64,000 nucleotides of DNA. It comes from DATFVA01 sp963815785. GTDB taxonomy: Bacteria; Bacteroidota; Ignavibacteria; Ignavibacteriales; Ignavibacteriaceae. Of the stretch, positions 17,961-26,724 are shown one piece after another. The stretch is taken from NCBI GenBank assembly GCA_963815785.1, contig CAWFHZ010000011.1, positions 1 to 64,000 of the forward strand. Direction: 5' to 3'. A model generated the notes under the pieces. It was not told the origin of the DNA. It searched no databases and saw nothing but the letters and a program-made list of their open reading frames with translations. A program made the translations under genes and the position numbers. Every line of letters begins with the position of its first letter. Within the stretch, counting starts at the first letter, position 1.

Positions 17961-18773
17961 TTATTTAACACTTAAGTTGATCGTTCCTAAATTCGTATTC
18001 TGTTGTGCAACAACGCTTACATTGGTAATGGTTGTATCATTATACGCAAGGTCTGAAGAGACTACTTCTACTCTGTAAGTCTGCTCTGATAAAGCCATCA
18101 ACATGAATGAGCCGGTGATAGGTTCTGCAACTGTAAGCGCAGTATCTGTTCCGCTTATTGCATAAATAAAACCAGCAGCGCTTACCGGATTAATTTTACC
18201 TGAGATGGTTCCGGAGATTACAACCGGTGTTACTCTGATAACAGGTTTCAACTTATACTGTCCGTAACCCGTAAGTACAATTGAACGCTCGGCATCAAAA
18301 TCAAGCAATAACTCGTATATAAGTCCATTCTGTATATCAAAGGAATGATTAAGTTTAACACCTGTTTGCTGTCCACTTGGAATTTCAAGAGGATAGATAA
18401 CTCCGTTAACGACTACGTTACTTCCCGCGCCAATAATTAATCTTATTTGTGTATAGTGCCCGACATCAAGAAAATGGTTACCAAGTACAACACTTGCACC
18501 GTTCCTTAATAAAAGTAGGTCATAAGTTGCCATACTATCGTTTAGCACGAACCAACCGCTGCTTGAATCAGAGCCGGATCTGTGAACCTCAACCCCTGTT
18601 ACTACTACATTTACCTGGTCAAAACCTGCCGGGGCATCAACCATTGTTATCTTCATTTGTCCTTGCCCGGCTTCGGGTGAAGTTGAATCAGAACAACTGA
18701 AAATAATTATGGCTGAGGCTATGGAAATGACTATAACAACCAACCAAATTAAATTTCCTTTTTGATTTATCAT
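17961..18773 (-). CDS. DUF4382-domain lipoprotein
   Basis: The 270-residue protein has a lipoprotein signal (lipobox IIFSC, Cys27). Next comes a DUF4382 domain with the family pattern MKITMVDAPAGFDQVNVVVT, the DVGHYTQIRLIIG and LLLDFDAERSI segments, and a C-terminal carboxypeptidase-regulatory-like repeat (GTISGKINPVSAAGFIYAIS). It should be a periplasm- or surface-facing lipoprotein; no activity is known for the family. I chose ATG 18773 with AAGGA nine bases upstream; an in-frame ATG 20 codons earlier would put a polar stretch before the signal peptide. Copy 4 of the 31-bp element lies 148 bp upstream. It is followed directly by the beta-barrel gene. Confidence 0.82.
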   Translation of the reverse strand: MINQKGNLIWLVVIVISIASAIIIFSCSDSTSPEAGQGQMKITMVDAPAGFDQVNVVVTGVEVHRSGSDSSSGWFVLNDSMATYDLLLLRNGASVVLGNHFLDVGHYTQIRLIIGAGSNVVVNGVIYPLEIPSGQQTGVKLNHSFDIQNGLIYELLLDFDAERSIVLTGYGQYKLKPVIRVTPVVISGTISGKINPVSAAGFIYAISGTDTALTVAEPITGSFMLMALSEQTYRVEVVSSDLAYNDTTITNVSVVAQQNTNLGTINLSVK

Positions 18774-18920
18774 TGAAAATATTCCTTTATAAATAAGCTG
18801 ATTAAAATTGCAAATAATATTTTTCGCAGACACAGATACGCTTGAGTAAGGGATTTTTACAGAATCACTTTATTGAAGCACACAACAAGCTACGTGAAGA
18901 CGCAAAGGTAATCAATCGGG

Positions 18921-18951
18921 CAAAGGGACGAAAAAAGACTTAATTCTTTTG
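18921..18951 (-). promoter_or_regulatory. Recurring 31-bp element, copy 4
   Basis: CAAAGGGACG, then AAAAAAGACTTA, then ATTCTTTTG: this is a diverged copy, with length and both ends conserved. It lies 148 bp before the DUF4382 lipoprotein gene. The flank toward the gene (about 18850-18920) also resembles the flank of copy 5. Confidence 0.55.
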
Positions 18952-19190
18952 TCTGAGTAAATAATGTTCTTTATGGTTTTCTCGAAGAAACTAACATATT
19001 ATTTTTAACTCTTGAAGTTTTTATCTGCCACTTTTTTAGTGCTTTATTCACTTTAGCTGCAGGGCGGAAATGAAAAGAACTGGGGGAAAAAAATGTCAGC
19101 CTTCGAGGAGCTCAGACTGACAAATAATGTTCTTTGAGACAGCTTCAAATCAATGAAATTATTACAATTTCTGTTATAAACTCTTAAGAA
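18952..19190. repeat. Gap with a 14-bp direct repeat and a hairpin
   Basis: AAATAATGTTCTTT occurs at about 18959-18972 and again at about 19120-19133. Between them TGTCAG and CTGACA (about 19094-19120) can pair around a 17-nt centre, directly before the second repeat. No gene is visible. The function is unknown; the hairpin could end transcription of the PEGA gene only in the wrong orientation, so I leave it unassigned. Confidence 0.35.
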
Positions 19191-19940
19191 TTAAAAACGG
19201 TTATCGAGTAATGTGTTATTATAATACCATTGAACTTCAACCCATGCTGGTTCTCCGGGTACGCCGCCACCCGAGTTAACAATTTTAAGCTTTGAATAGT
19301 GACCATCATGGTCATAAAGAAAAACATAATTGCTCATTGTGTCGGCTATGGAATTTGTCCATGTTCCGGTGTTTTTTAAAGGTGAATCTTCACCATTAAA
19401 AAGATTAGCATTAGAACTTATGAAGAAATATGTCTGCCTGATAAGATTCGGATAAAGATCTGCACTCTGAATAAGATATCCTGAACTTGAGTAATAAATA
19501 TCTACTAAACTGCTTGAATCAGAACTAACTCCCCAGGCTTTACCGCTTGAAAGATCCAGTCCGCTTGGTTGTCCGGTGTTTGTTCCGGCGGTTTCATATA
19601 TTCTAGCCGGACCAAATAATGTTGCCATAATATTTGAAACAAGAACTACGGTAGCCACAACATTCGTCTGTCCTCCGCTTACACTTACAGAGAAAGTCGT
19701 ATCGTTAAACTCCAGTAATTTTAATGTAATGGAGTGCCCAGCTTCATCTACATTTTTAACAGTATCCGGGGTTGTCTTTGAAGTGTTTGTCCCATCCATC
19801 CAGATTTGTGCCCCGGCAGGATTTGATGTCAGGTAAATATTCCCTTGCGGGGTCGGAGTAACCGGATCATTTTTCGAATTACAAGAAGTAATCAATAAGG
19901 TTATGAACGTAATTAGTATCAATAAAATTAGTTTTTTCAT
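19191..19940 (-). CDS. PEGA-domain lipoprotein
   Basis: The 249-residue protein has a lipoprotein signal (lipobox LITSC, Cys20), then a PEGA domain (residues 33-100: GNIYLTSNPAGAQIWMDGTN, TTPDTVKNVDEAGHSITLKL). A C-terminal region of about 130 residues that I do not recognise follows (DLSSGKAWGVSSDSSSLVDI). PEGA domains are beta-sandwich modules of surface proteins in many environmental bacteria; binding targets are mostly unknown. The gene sits 79 bp downstream of the OmpA/TSP3 gene, with a terminator between, so it is probably transcribed separately. Start ATG 19940 has AAAGG nearby. Confidence 0.8.
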   Translation of the reverse strand: MKKLILLILITFITLLITSCNSKNDPVTPTPQGNIYLTSNPAGAQIWMDGTNTSKTTPDTVKNVDEAGHSITLKLLEFNDTTFSVSVSGGQTNVVATVVLVSNIMATLFGPARIYETAGTNTGQPSGLDLSSGKAWGVSSDSSSLVDIYYSSSGYLIQSADLYPNLIRQTYFFISSNANLFNGEDSPLKNTGTWTNSIADTMSNYVFLYDHDGHYSKLKIVNSGGGVPGEPAWVEVQWYYNNTLLDNRF

Positions 19941-19973
19941 TGTTTGAAACCTTTAATTTTTTTTTCAGGTTAA

Positions 19974-20002
19974 ATAAAAAAGGGTGTCCGAGGACACCCT
20001 TA
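19974..20002 (-). terminator. Terminator after OmpA/TSP3 gene
   Basis: AAGGGTGTCC (19980-19989) and GGACACCCTT (19992-20001) form a strong stem with a tight turn. On the minus strand it is followed by six T and lies 18 bp beyond the stop of the OmpA gene. Confidence 0.88.
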
Positions 20003-20019
20003 ATTTGGTTAAGGTCAAA

Positions 20020-21675
20020 TTACTTTATTCGTTTGAACTCGATCCGTCTGTTCAATCTTCTGTTATCTTCTGTATCGTTTGCAACTCTCGGGTGTTCTTC
20101 ACCATAACCAACCGCAGTTATTCTATCAGCGGAGATTCCTTTTGCAACAAGCCATGCTTTAACAGCTTCAGCTCTTCTCAGAGATAGCTTCTGGTTGTAA
20201 GCATTGCTGCCAACATTATCCGTATGACCACTAATTTCAACCACGATATCTTTGTGTATCTGGAGGGTCTTAAGTGCACCCATCAGAATTTTATCTGATT
20301 CGGGAGTGATTTCAGATTTATTGAAAGCAAAAGTAATACCTTCGAGAACGATTGGAACGTTTATCTTTACAACATCATCTGAAGGATCAAGCGGATCGGT
20401 ACCACGGTTAACTTCAACACCATCATTAATGGTTCCACCATCGGTATCAACATTTAACGGATCAGTTTTATAACTCATTACTTCTTCACCGTCTTTTAAC
20501 CCGTCACCATCTGTATCCTTATTTAGCGGATCAGTCTTGCATAATTTTGTCTCAGCTGCTTTTCCAACTACTTTTAACTCAACGTTTACTCCATTAACTT
20601 CTTCACCATCTTTTAACCCATCACCATCGGTATCAACATTTAACGGATTAGTTTTGTACGTCAATACTTCATTTCCGTCATTTAATCCGTCACCATCAGT
20701 ATCAGGATTTAACGGATCGGTTTTATAACTGATTACTTCTTCGCCATCTTTCAAACCATCACCATCTGTATCAGAATTTAACGGATCTGTCTTATATTTC
20801 ATTACCTCTTCACCATCTTTCAAACCATCACCATCTGTATCGGGATTTAAAGGATCCGTCTTACAAAGTTTTGTCTGAACTGGTTTTCCGACCACTTTTA
20901 TATCCATATTTACCCCATGAACTTCTTCGCCGTCAGTTAAACCATCACCGTCTGTATCCGGATTGTTTGGATCTGTGCCAAGTTTTTCTTCTTCACATTT
21001 ACCCAGCCCATCCATATCTTTGTCTGAGGAGCATCCTTCACCGGTGAATGTTAAACCAACCCCCAGATTAATGTAAGTATCAATTGTATTGTTTCCACTG
21101 TTGAAGTTGTTGAGGTTGGTGGTAGATGTAAAAGCACCACCAAGGGAAATATCCAACAACACCCTATCACTGAGAGCGAATTCAGCACCAATACCAAGCG
21201 GGAATATTCCTGCCCAGGCCTCCTCTTTTATTTCATTGGGAGAAACCTGCATTTGTAACTCCTGGTATTTCACGCTGTAATGCATTATACCTGCGCCAAT
21301 ATAAAAGTATGGATTCCATACCTTTAGATCAAAAGGCGAGACTCTTAGACGAAGATTGATAGGAATTATTTCAGATTTGTAATATCCCTTTAAATCATCA
21401 AATCCTGCATAAGAACCATAACCGGCATTAATATCCAGCTCAAGTGCAGGTGTTAATTCGAATCCAACAAAACCTTCAAGTAACCAGGACATTGTATAAT
21501 CGCTGAATGATAATTTATCATTCACCCCAAATCCGACATTTTGAAATTCGTTTTGAGGCAGAAGTATATTATACCTTGCACCAAATTTGGTCCCCCAATC
21601 TTTAAACTGTGCCTGGTTAGGTTGGCTCATGGCAATCAATCCAAGCAATATTAGAAAGTAAACTAATTTATTCAT
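20020..21675 (-). CDS. OmpA-family outer-membrane protein with thrombospondin type 3 repeats
   Basis: The 551-residue protein has a signal peptide (to about residue 22) and an N-terminal outer-membrane beta-barrel (about 25-205). Calcium-binding thrombospondin type 3 repeats occupy about 215-425, and a C-terminal OmpA peptidoglycan-binding domain about 440-551 (SGHTDNVGSNAYNQKLSLRR, GYGEEHPRVANDTEDNRRLN). By family knowledge it anchors the outer membrane to the cell wall, with a calcium-stiffened linker. Two repeats carry a longer insert (VNVELKVVGKAAETKLCKTD and a near copy), suggesting segmental duplication. Start ATG 21675; copy 5 of the 31-bp element is 105 bp upstream. Confidence 0.92.
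   Translation of the reverse strand: MNKLVYFLILLGLIAMSQPNQAQFKDWGTKFGARYNILLPQNEFQNVGFGVNDKLSFSDYTMSWLLEGFVGFELTPALELDINAGYGSYAGFDDLKGYYKSEIIPINLRLRVSPFDLKVWNPYFYIGAGIMHYSVKYQELQMQVSPNEIKEEAWAGIFPLGIGAEFALSDRVLLDISLGGAFTSTTNLNNFNSGNNTIDTYINLGVGLTFTGEGCSSDKDMDGLGKCEEEKLGTDPNNPDTDGDGLTDGEEVHGVNMDIKVVGKPVQTKLCKTDPLNPDTDGDGLKDGEEVMKYKTDPLNSDTDGDGLKDGEEVISYKTDPLNPDTDGDGLNDGNEVLTYKTNPLNVDTDGDGLKDGEEVNGVNVELKVVGKAAETKLCKTDPLNKDTDGDGLKDGEEVMSYKTDPLNVDTDGGTINDGVEVNRGTDPLDPSDDVVKINVPIVLEGITFAFNKSEITPESDKILMGALKTLQIHKDIVVEISGHTDNVGSNAYNQKLSLRRAEAVKAWLVAKGISADRITAVGYGEEHPRVANDTEDNRRLNRRIEFKRIK
20385..21035 (-). repeat. Coding tandem repeat, thrombospondin type 3 units
   Basis: Eight units are visible: six with the intact acidic core DTDGDGL, one variant DKDMDGL at the start and one decayed DTDGGTI at the end. 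The usual spacer is KTDPLN; two units have a long insert of about 22 residues that contain cysteine. Neighbouring units are nearly identical at the DNA level, which favours recombination and copy-number change. Confidence 0.85.
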
Positions 21676-21779
21676 TTTTTCCTCACTTTATTAAAAAAAT
21701 TAAATGGTTGTTATTCATCGAAATAGATTTTACAGAACACGTTGTAAACTACCCGAAGAAGCAAGGGGAATCAATCGCC

Positions 21780-21810
21780 CAAAGGGATGAAAAAGGGACT
21801 AGATCGTTTT
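21780..21810 (-). promoter_or_regulatory. Recurring 31-bp element, copy 5
   Basis: CAAAGGGATG, then AAAAAGGGACTA, then GATCGTTTT. It lies 105 bp before the OmpA/TSP3 gene. The gene-side flank (about 21720-21779) resembles that of copy 4, including ATCAATCG directly beside the element. Confidence 0.65.
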
Positions 21811-21859
21811 TGTAGTATTTAAAAGCAAATGTTTGGTTTAATTATAAAAGGTGATTAAT

Positions 21860-24800
21860 TTATGAAATTGATTTGAGTAAAGTGAAAATAAACTTAGAAC
21901 CTTTGCCTTTTTCACTTTCCACCCAAATATTACCGCCGTTTCTTTCGATAAACTCCTTGCAGAGCAATAATCCTATACCTGTGCTGGATTCGCCATCTGT
22001 TCCCACCGTACTGACTTTTTCTTCTATCTTAAAAAGTTTTTCAATATCATTTTCAGGAATACCTATGCCTGTATCCTCAACTGTAATTATTATATCATTA
22101 TCCGATAGCACAGATTTAATAAAAACTTTTCCGCCTCTTCCTGTGAATTTAACTGCGTTAGATAAAAGATTTCTGAATATTGTATCAACCATTTTTTCAT
22201 CCGCATAAATTCTCTCATTGGCCGGAACTTCATTAATAATGGTAATTCCTTTTTGTGAAGCTCTTTGATTAATAATTTCAATATTCTGCAAAATTGTGTC
22301 AGACAAATTGAATTCTTTAGGAATAAAAGTTATTGAATCTCTCTGCATTTGCGCCCACGTCAATAAATTTTCCAAAAGCTTATAAAGATTGCGGGCAGAT
22401 TCATTCAGTAATTTACTGTTTTCAGCAAATTCAGCCAGAGAAAATTCATCACTTCTTTCCGCCATCAGTTCTGTCAGATTTAAAAATCCGTTGAAAGGAC
22501 TTTTCAGATCGTGCGCAATAATTGAAAAGAATTTATCTTTTTCTGCATTTAGTTTTGAAAGTTGATTATTTCGAGTATTTACTTCTTCTTCTGCATGTTT
22601 CTGTTTGGTAACATCGCGGAAAGACCAGACACGCCCTAAAGATTTATCTGGCATTACAAGCGGAGCAGAGTATCTTTCAAAAACACGCCCATCCTTAAAA
22701 TAAATTTGATCCAAATCTTCATCAGAAGAATTGTAAAGCATTTTCACTTTAGAAATAAATTTATCAGGGTCAATCAATTGCCCTAAAATAGAATCCAATA
22801 AGGTATTGTCATCGCCTGAATCAATTATACTTTGTGGAATACGCCAGAGTTGTGCAAACCGCTCATTTGTTTTTATCACTTTCCCGTTTGCATCAATTGC
22901 CAGGATACCATCAGCCGTAGATTGAAGGATAACATTTAACTTTATTTCACTTTCCTTCAGAGACTGCTCTGCTCTTTTACGTTCAGTAATATCGCGGCCT
23001 ACGAAAAACAATATCTCCCTACCACTTAGTTCAATCTTATTTGCAGTTACTTCAACCTGAACAGATGAGCCATCTTTTCTGCGCCAGATACGTTCTCCCA
23101 ATGGCATTCCGCCGGTGGATGACAATTTTTGCATATATGTGTCAATGCTGGATTTGTCATTGGCAACGATATCATATAACGTTAAGGATTTTACCTCTTC
23201 GGCGGTATACCCCATCAGATCACAAAATGCAGGATTAGCTTCGAGTACAGTTTTGGTATGTAAGTCATAAAGATAGATTGCTTCTATAGATTGCTCCAGC
23301 ACCGTGCGGTATCGTTTTTCACTTTCACTAAGTGCTTCTTCATTACGTCTGCGCTCTGTGATGTTTCGGCCTATACCCACAATACCAATAATATCACCTT
23401 TATCATCTTTCATTGGCAGTTTTGAGGTAAGAAGCCATTGCTGTTGTCCATTCTCATCCAGCAAATATTCTTCAGTGTTGAGTATTGGTTTACCGGTATT
23501 TAAAACAGATTGATCAACAGCATAGGATTTTTCAGCGTGCTCTTTGGAAAATAAATCAAAATCCGTCTTCCCTAAAATTTCGCTTTCCGAATTCACGCCC
23601 ATATACCGTAAGTCACTCTTGTTGGCAAGTGTCTTTCTGTAGGAAGTGTCCTTGCAATAAATTGAATCCGGGATGTTATCGATTACTGTTCGCAGTAATA
23701 ACCGTTCTTTCCGTAAATCTTCTTCTGCATGTTTACGTTCACTTATATCCTGTACCTGCAAAAGATAACCATTTATGATTTTGCTTTTTTTGTCTAAGAG
23801 GGGAGTTATGATATAATCAAAATAGGCTTTTCCAATCCTGTTGGTCTTATATTGTTTAAGTTGTTTTACTTTCTCAAAATCAAAAACCACCTGATATACA
23901 ACTGGTTCTCCCCTGTGCAGCCTATCTGTTTTTTCAACGTCCAGGCTGGTACCCTCAAACAAATTAAATCCCATAATTTCAAATTGATCTAATATTCCAA
24001 ACATTTTTAATGAGGCCCTGTTTGCTGCCACCTGCATCCCGTCCGATCTGTAAAGTTCAATACCTATTGGGGACTCATCAAAAATAGTTCTGAACCTTTC
24101 TTCACTTTTACGAAGTGCATCATCGGCAATCTTCCTTTCCATAACAATGGCAATCTGGTTTCCCACACTGGAAAGAAAATTAACATCGGATTCAGAATAC
24201 ACATTTTCCTTCTCGTAGTGTTGAAGGACCAAGACTCCTATTGTTCCGGATTGGGTTTGAAGCGGTACACCAACCCAGGATGGTGAGTTTGAACCTACTA
24301 ATTCAACTTCATCCTTTTCTACAAGTTGATCGAACAACTCTTGTGTAAGCAGTAATGGTTTGCCTGTACGGAAGACGTAAGCGGTACAACTTTTCTTCAT
24401 AGCCACAGGATGGGGGGTTGGATCAAATTTATCTACAAAATAGGGAAAGCTATAAAGCCCTGTTTCTTTATCATAAAGAGCAACGAAGAAATTTTCTGCA
24501 TAAATTGCTTTCTGTAATGCACTGTGTATCAATTTTATTAAGTCATCCTGGTTCGAATTGGTCGTCAGTGCATTAGTAATTTCAAACATTATCTCGCGTT
24601 CCAGCTCAGTCCGTTTACGTAATGTGATGTCATTTACCATTACATGTCGGGCGCTACGGTTATTATATGTAATAGATGTTGAAATCAACTCGACATTAAT
24701 AATTTCACCGTTCTTCTTCAGATGACGTGATTCATCAACACCATTGTGAGATTTTCGTGTAAGTTCAATAGTCCGTTTTAATGCCTCTGTATCCTCTGCC

Positions 24801-25552
24801 GAACAAATATCTTTTAAAGTCATTGAAAGAAATTCTTCCCTTGTATAACCATAATGGGAAATGGCAGAGTTATTGATTTCAAGAAAAGTCAAGGTCTCCA
24901 GGTCATAAATAAACATTGGCTGAGGATTATTGGCAAACATATACCGATATTTAAATTCATTGGCTTTTATATCTTCAAAAACCCTGGTGTTCACTTCCTG
25001 ATCGATAAGTATCTTGCCAATTAGAATTGTTGCTAAGGGATAACTAATAATAACCGGAAGTCCTATTTGCTGTATTACAGAAATTGCCGTTGAGAAGGGG
25101 AGGGAGAACATCATAAGAAGCATTGCAATGTGAACAGTCAGCCCAAAATAAAGTAGGCGGGTAACTGTTAATTCTTTATTTGTTTTCTTTCTTTGTAAGT
25201 AGAAAATCGTTCCTATGATTACCGAGGAGATAATAACCAATGTTCCGGGAATTGTTCCGGTACCGCCCTGGTATAAACGAAAAATTAATGCCATAATTCC
25301 GGCAATTGCTCCGGAAACCGGGCCGAAGAATAAAGCGGATACACTTAAAACAACAGAACGACCATCAAAAATTAATCCCTCACTAAACACCAGCGGTCTC
25401 ATCATGCCAATAATTGTAACAATTCCAAAGAGAAGTCCCTGACTAATACTACCCTTAATGGAAAACGCCGGGTATCGCTTGTATAAAAAACCCGAGATGA
25501 CACTCAGGGCAACAAGTAGCGATAAGTTATATAGTAGTTCTAATAAGATCAT
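21860..25552 (-). CDS. Membrane sensor histidine kinase with 5TM sensor, GAF and five PAS domains
   Basis: The 1230-residue protein begins with a five- to six-helix membrane sensor of the LytS/5TMR-LYT type (SVVLSVSALFFGPVSGAIAG). PAS1 follows at about 200-315, a GAF domain at about 330-480, and four further PAS domains near 485-605, 615-730, 740-860 and 865-985. The HisKA domain has its phospho-acceptor His in FFSIIAHDLKSPFNG (about 1030), and the HATPase has FRNLLSNAVKF, VEDTGIGIPE and STGIGLLLCKEF. It autophosphorylates in response to an unknown signal; the LytS-like part suggests an envelope or small-ligand cue. No response regulator gene is adjacent. Start ATG 25552; copy 6 of the 31-bp element is about 400 bp upstream. 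Confidence 0.92.
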   Translation of the reverse strand: MILLELLYNLSLLVALSVISGFLYKRYPAFSIKGSISQGLLFGIVTIIGMMRPLVFSEGLIFDGRSVVLSVSALFFGPVSGAIAGIMALIFRLYQGGTGTIPGTLVIISSVIIGTIFYLQRKKTNKELTVTRLLYFGLTVHIAMLLMMFSLPFSTAISVIQQIGLPVIISYPLATILIGKILIDQEVNTRVFEDIKANEFKYRYMFANNPQPMFIYDLETLTFLEINNSAISHYGYTREEFLSMTLKDICSAEDTEALKRTIELTRKSHNGVDESRHLKKNGEIINVELISTSITYNNRSARHVMVNDITLRKRTELEREIMFEITNALTTNSNQDDLIKLIHSALQKAIYAENFFVALYDKETGLYSFPYFVDKFDPTPHPVAMKKSCTAYVFRTGKPLLLTQELFDQLVEKDEVELVGSNSPSWVGVPLQTQSGTIGVLVLQHYEKENVYSESDVNFLSSVGNQIAIVMERKIADDALRKSEERFRTIFDESPIGIELYRSDGMQVAANRASLKMFGILDQFEIMGFNLFEGTSLDVEKTDRLHRGEPVVYQVVFDFEKVKQLKQYKTNRIGKAYFDYIITPLLDKKSKIINGYLLQVQDISERKHAEEDLRKERLLLRTVIDNIPDSIYCKDTSYRKTLANKSDLRYMGVNSESEILGKTDFDLFSKEHAEKSYAVDQSVLNTGKPILNTEEYLLDENGQQQWLLTSKLPMKDDKGDIIGIVGIGRNITERRRNEEALSESEKRYRTVLEQSIEAIYLYDLHTKTVLEANPAFCDLMGYTAEEVKSLTLYDIVANDKSSIDTYMQKLSSTGGMPLGERIWRRKDGSSVQVEVTANKIELSGREILFFVGRDITERKRAEQSLKESEIKLNVILQSTADGILAIDANGKVIKTNERFAQLWRIPQSIIDSGDDNTLLDSILGQLIDPDKFISKVKMLYNSSDEDLDQIYFKDGRVFERYSAPLVMPDKSLGRVWSFRDVTKQKHAEEEVNTRNNQLSKLNAEKDKFFSIIAHDLKSPFNGFLNLTELMAERSDEFSLAEFAENSKLLNESARNLYKLLENLLTWAQMQRDSITFIPKEFNLSDTILQNIEIINQRASQKGITIINEVPANERIYADEKMVDTIFRNLLSNAVKFTGRGGKVFIKSVLSDNDIIITVEDTGIGIPENDIEKLFKIEEKVSTVGTDGESSTGIGLLLCKEFIERNGGNIWVESEKGKGSKFIFTLLKSIS

Positions 25553-26228
25553 TCAACTGTCTCTGTAGAATTGTTCTTCAGCTCCTCTCCTCAAAGAGTA
25601 TCGCTCTTAACTCAAGCTGATTTGGCTTTGTTATAAGAGTGTATCTTTAAGCCTTTTATTAAACAAAACACTGAAGTTATTTGCTTTTATGTTCAGAGAA
25701 GGCATGAAACATGACGTCAAGTGAATTTGTGTTTGGCAGTTTAAACTGCACAAAATATTTTCAATCATACAAATTAATAGTAGGCCTCTTCTTCTGCAAA
25801 TATTTATTTTTAATAATTTCCCATAGGTTTTTGTTTTCCTTTGTTTAATTATTATAAACTTCATCCTTCTTTAGTTGAAATGAAGTGTCTGTTAAGTTTT
25901 GAAAATCATTTCCAATTGAAATATATAATCTAAAAGAGTGCCATTGTATAATGATGTTAAGGGATGAAGATAAAACGACATCTTTTGGGTTAGGGCTGTT
26001 TGTTTATATTGGTGAAGCTATCAACACAGTTGTAATTATCTTATTAAGAACAAGATTTTCCAATTCTATAAAAGATTGACGGTTAGAAACAAAGCTAAAC
26101 TATTATTTTTGAACCGGGAAAAATCATAACTTATTTTCCTTATCCTTCCGGTTATGAAATGTAATAATTCAGTCAAATCAAAACCGGTTTTTTCATTAAG
26201 TCTTTACATTCGCGCGATCCCGCATAAA
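25553..26228. other. Long intergenic region with palindromes and element copy 6
   Basis: No convincing gene is present; one 77-codon frame at 25631-25864 has no family features. Visible signals are GCAGTTTAAACTGC (25736-25749, a perfect 14-bp palindrome), the 31-bp element at 25957-25987, and AAAACCGGTTTT (26180-26191, a perfect 12-bp palindrome). An AACCGG/CCGGTT pair flanks about 26111-26152. The region may carry the promoter of the sensor kinase and the 3' end of the gene at 26229. Confidence 0.4.
25957..25987 (-). promoter_or_regulatory. Recurring 31-bp element, copy 6
   Basis: TTAAGGGATG, then AAGATAAAACGA, then CATCTTTTG. The ends and total length match the consensus although the centre differs, which points to the ends as the recognised part. 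The nearest downstream gene on the minus strand is the sensor kinase, about 405 bp away. Confidence 0.55.
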
Positions 26229-26630
26229 TTAAGGTTTAATAAGTTTTACAAATGTATTTTTTGTGTGGGCAGTTGTAAAATCAGCCTGGTTTTTTTCTTC
26301 ATTAATTAAGTTGCCAGCTTTATCTTTTAGATTATGAACCTTTACCCGAAAACTCAACCAGTTTCCTTCTTTATTAATAAATAAAACTACTGCTGTATCT
26401 CCTTCAACCACACCCACTTTAATAACTTCAACAGGAATGTTTTCGTTGGCTATAACTTCGTAATTGGCAGGAAAAAAAATGGAATCCCTGGACATTGGTT
26501 CTGAAAAAGAGAGAAGTATTTTTAACTCTGTTTTCTGCTGAGCTAAAACAGGTAAGCTAATCGATATGCCCAACAGCAGAATCAATAATCCCTTATTTAC
26601 TTGCACACACCACAAAATCAATTTGCCCAT
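26229..26630 (-). CDS. Secreted protein with Ig-like (SbsA-type) fold
   Basis: The 133-residue protein has a signal peptide ending at PVLAQ (near residue 31). The mature part has the pattern of a bacterial Ig-like SbsA domain: LLSFSEPMSRDSIFFPANYE, the AVVLFINKEG turn and KVHNLKDKAGNLI before the last strand. Such domains usually occur as modules in larger proteins; here one stands alone. Role unknown, presumably a periplasmic or surface protein. It lies 95 bp downstream of the DUF4398/OmpA gene but behind that gene's terminator, so it needs its own promoter or read-through. Confidence 0.65.
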   Translation of the reverse strand: MGKLILWCVQVNKGLLILLLGISISLPVLAQQKTELKILLSFSEPMSRDSIFFPANYEVIANENIPVEVIKVGVVEGDTAVVLFINKEGNWLSFRVKVHNLKDKAGNLINEEKNQADFTTAHTKNTFVKLIKP

Positions 26631-26665
26631 TTTTTTATTAACCTATTATTCCCTTCATTTAGCTA

Positions 26666-26695
26666 TTAAAAAGACCCGGATAATTTTCCGGGTCT
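26666..26695 (-). terminator. Terminator after DUF4398/OmpA operon
   Basis: AGACCCGG (26672-26679) and CCGGGTCT (26688-26695) form an 8-bp stem with an 8-nt loop. On the minus strand the stem runs into TTTTTAATAG, about 30 bp past the stop. Confidence 0.85.
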
Positions 26696-26724
26696 GATTT
26701 TTCCAAATAAATTTTATTGTTTCT

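Noticed and set aside
21770..21810. A possible sigma-54 promoter beside element copy 5 (GG and TTGC in the flank)
   Set aside because: The GG to GC spacing is far too long for the -24/-12 pattern, and other copies do not show it.
25631..25864. A 77-codon frame on the minus strand upstream of the sensor kinase
   Set aside because: It has no family features, no ribosome site and a composition like random AT-rich DNA.
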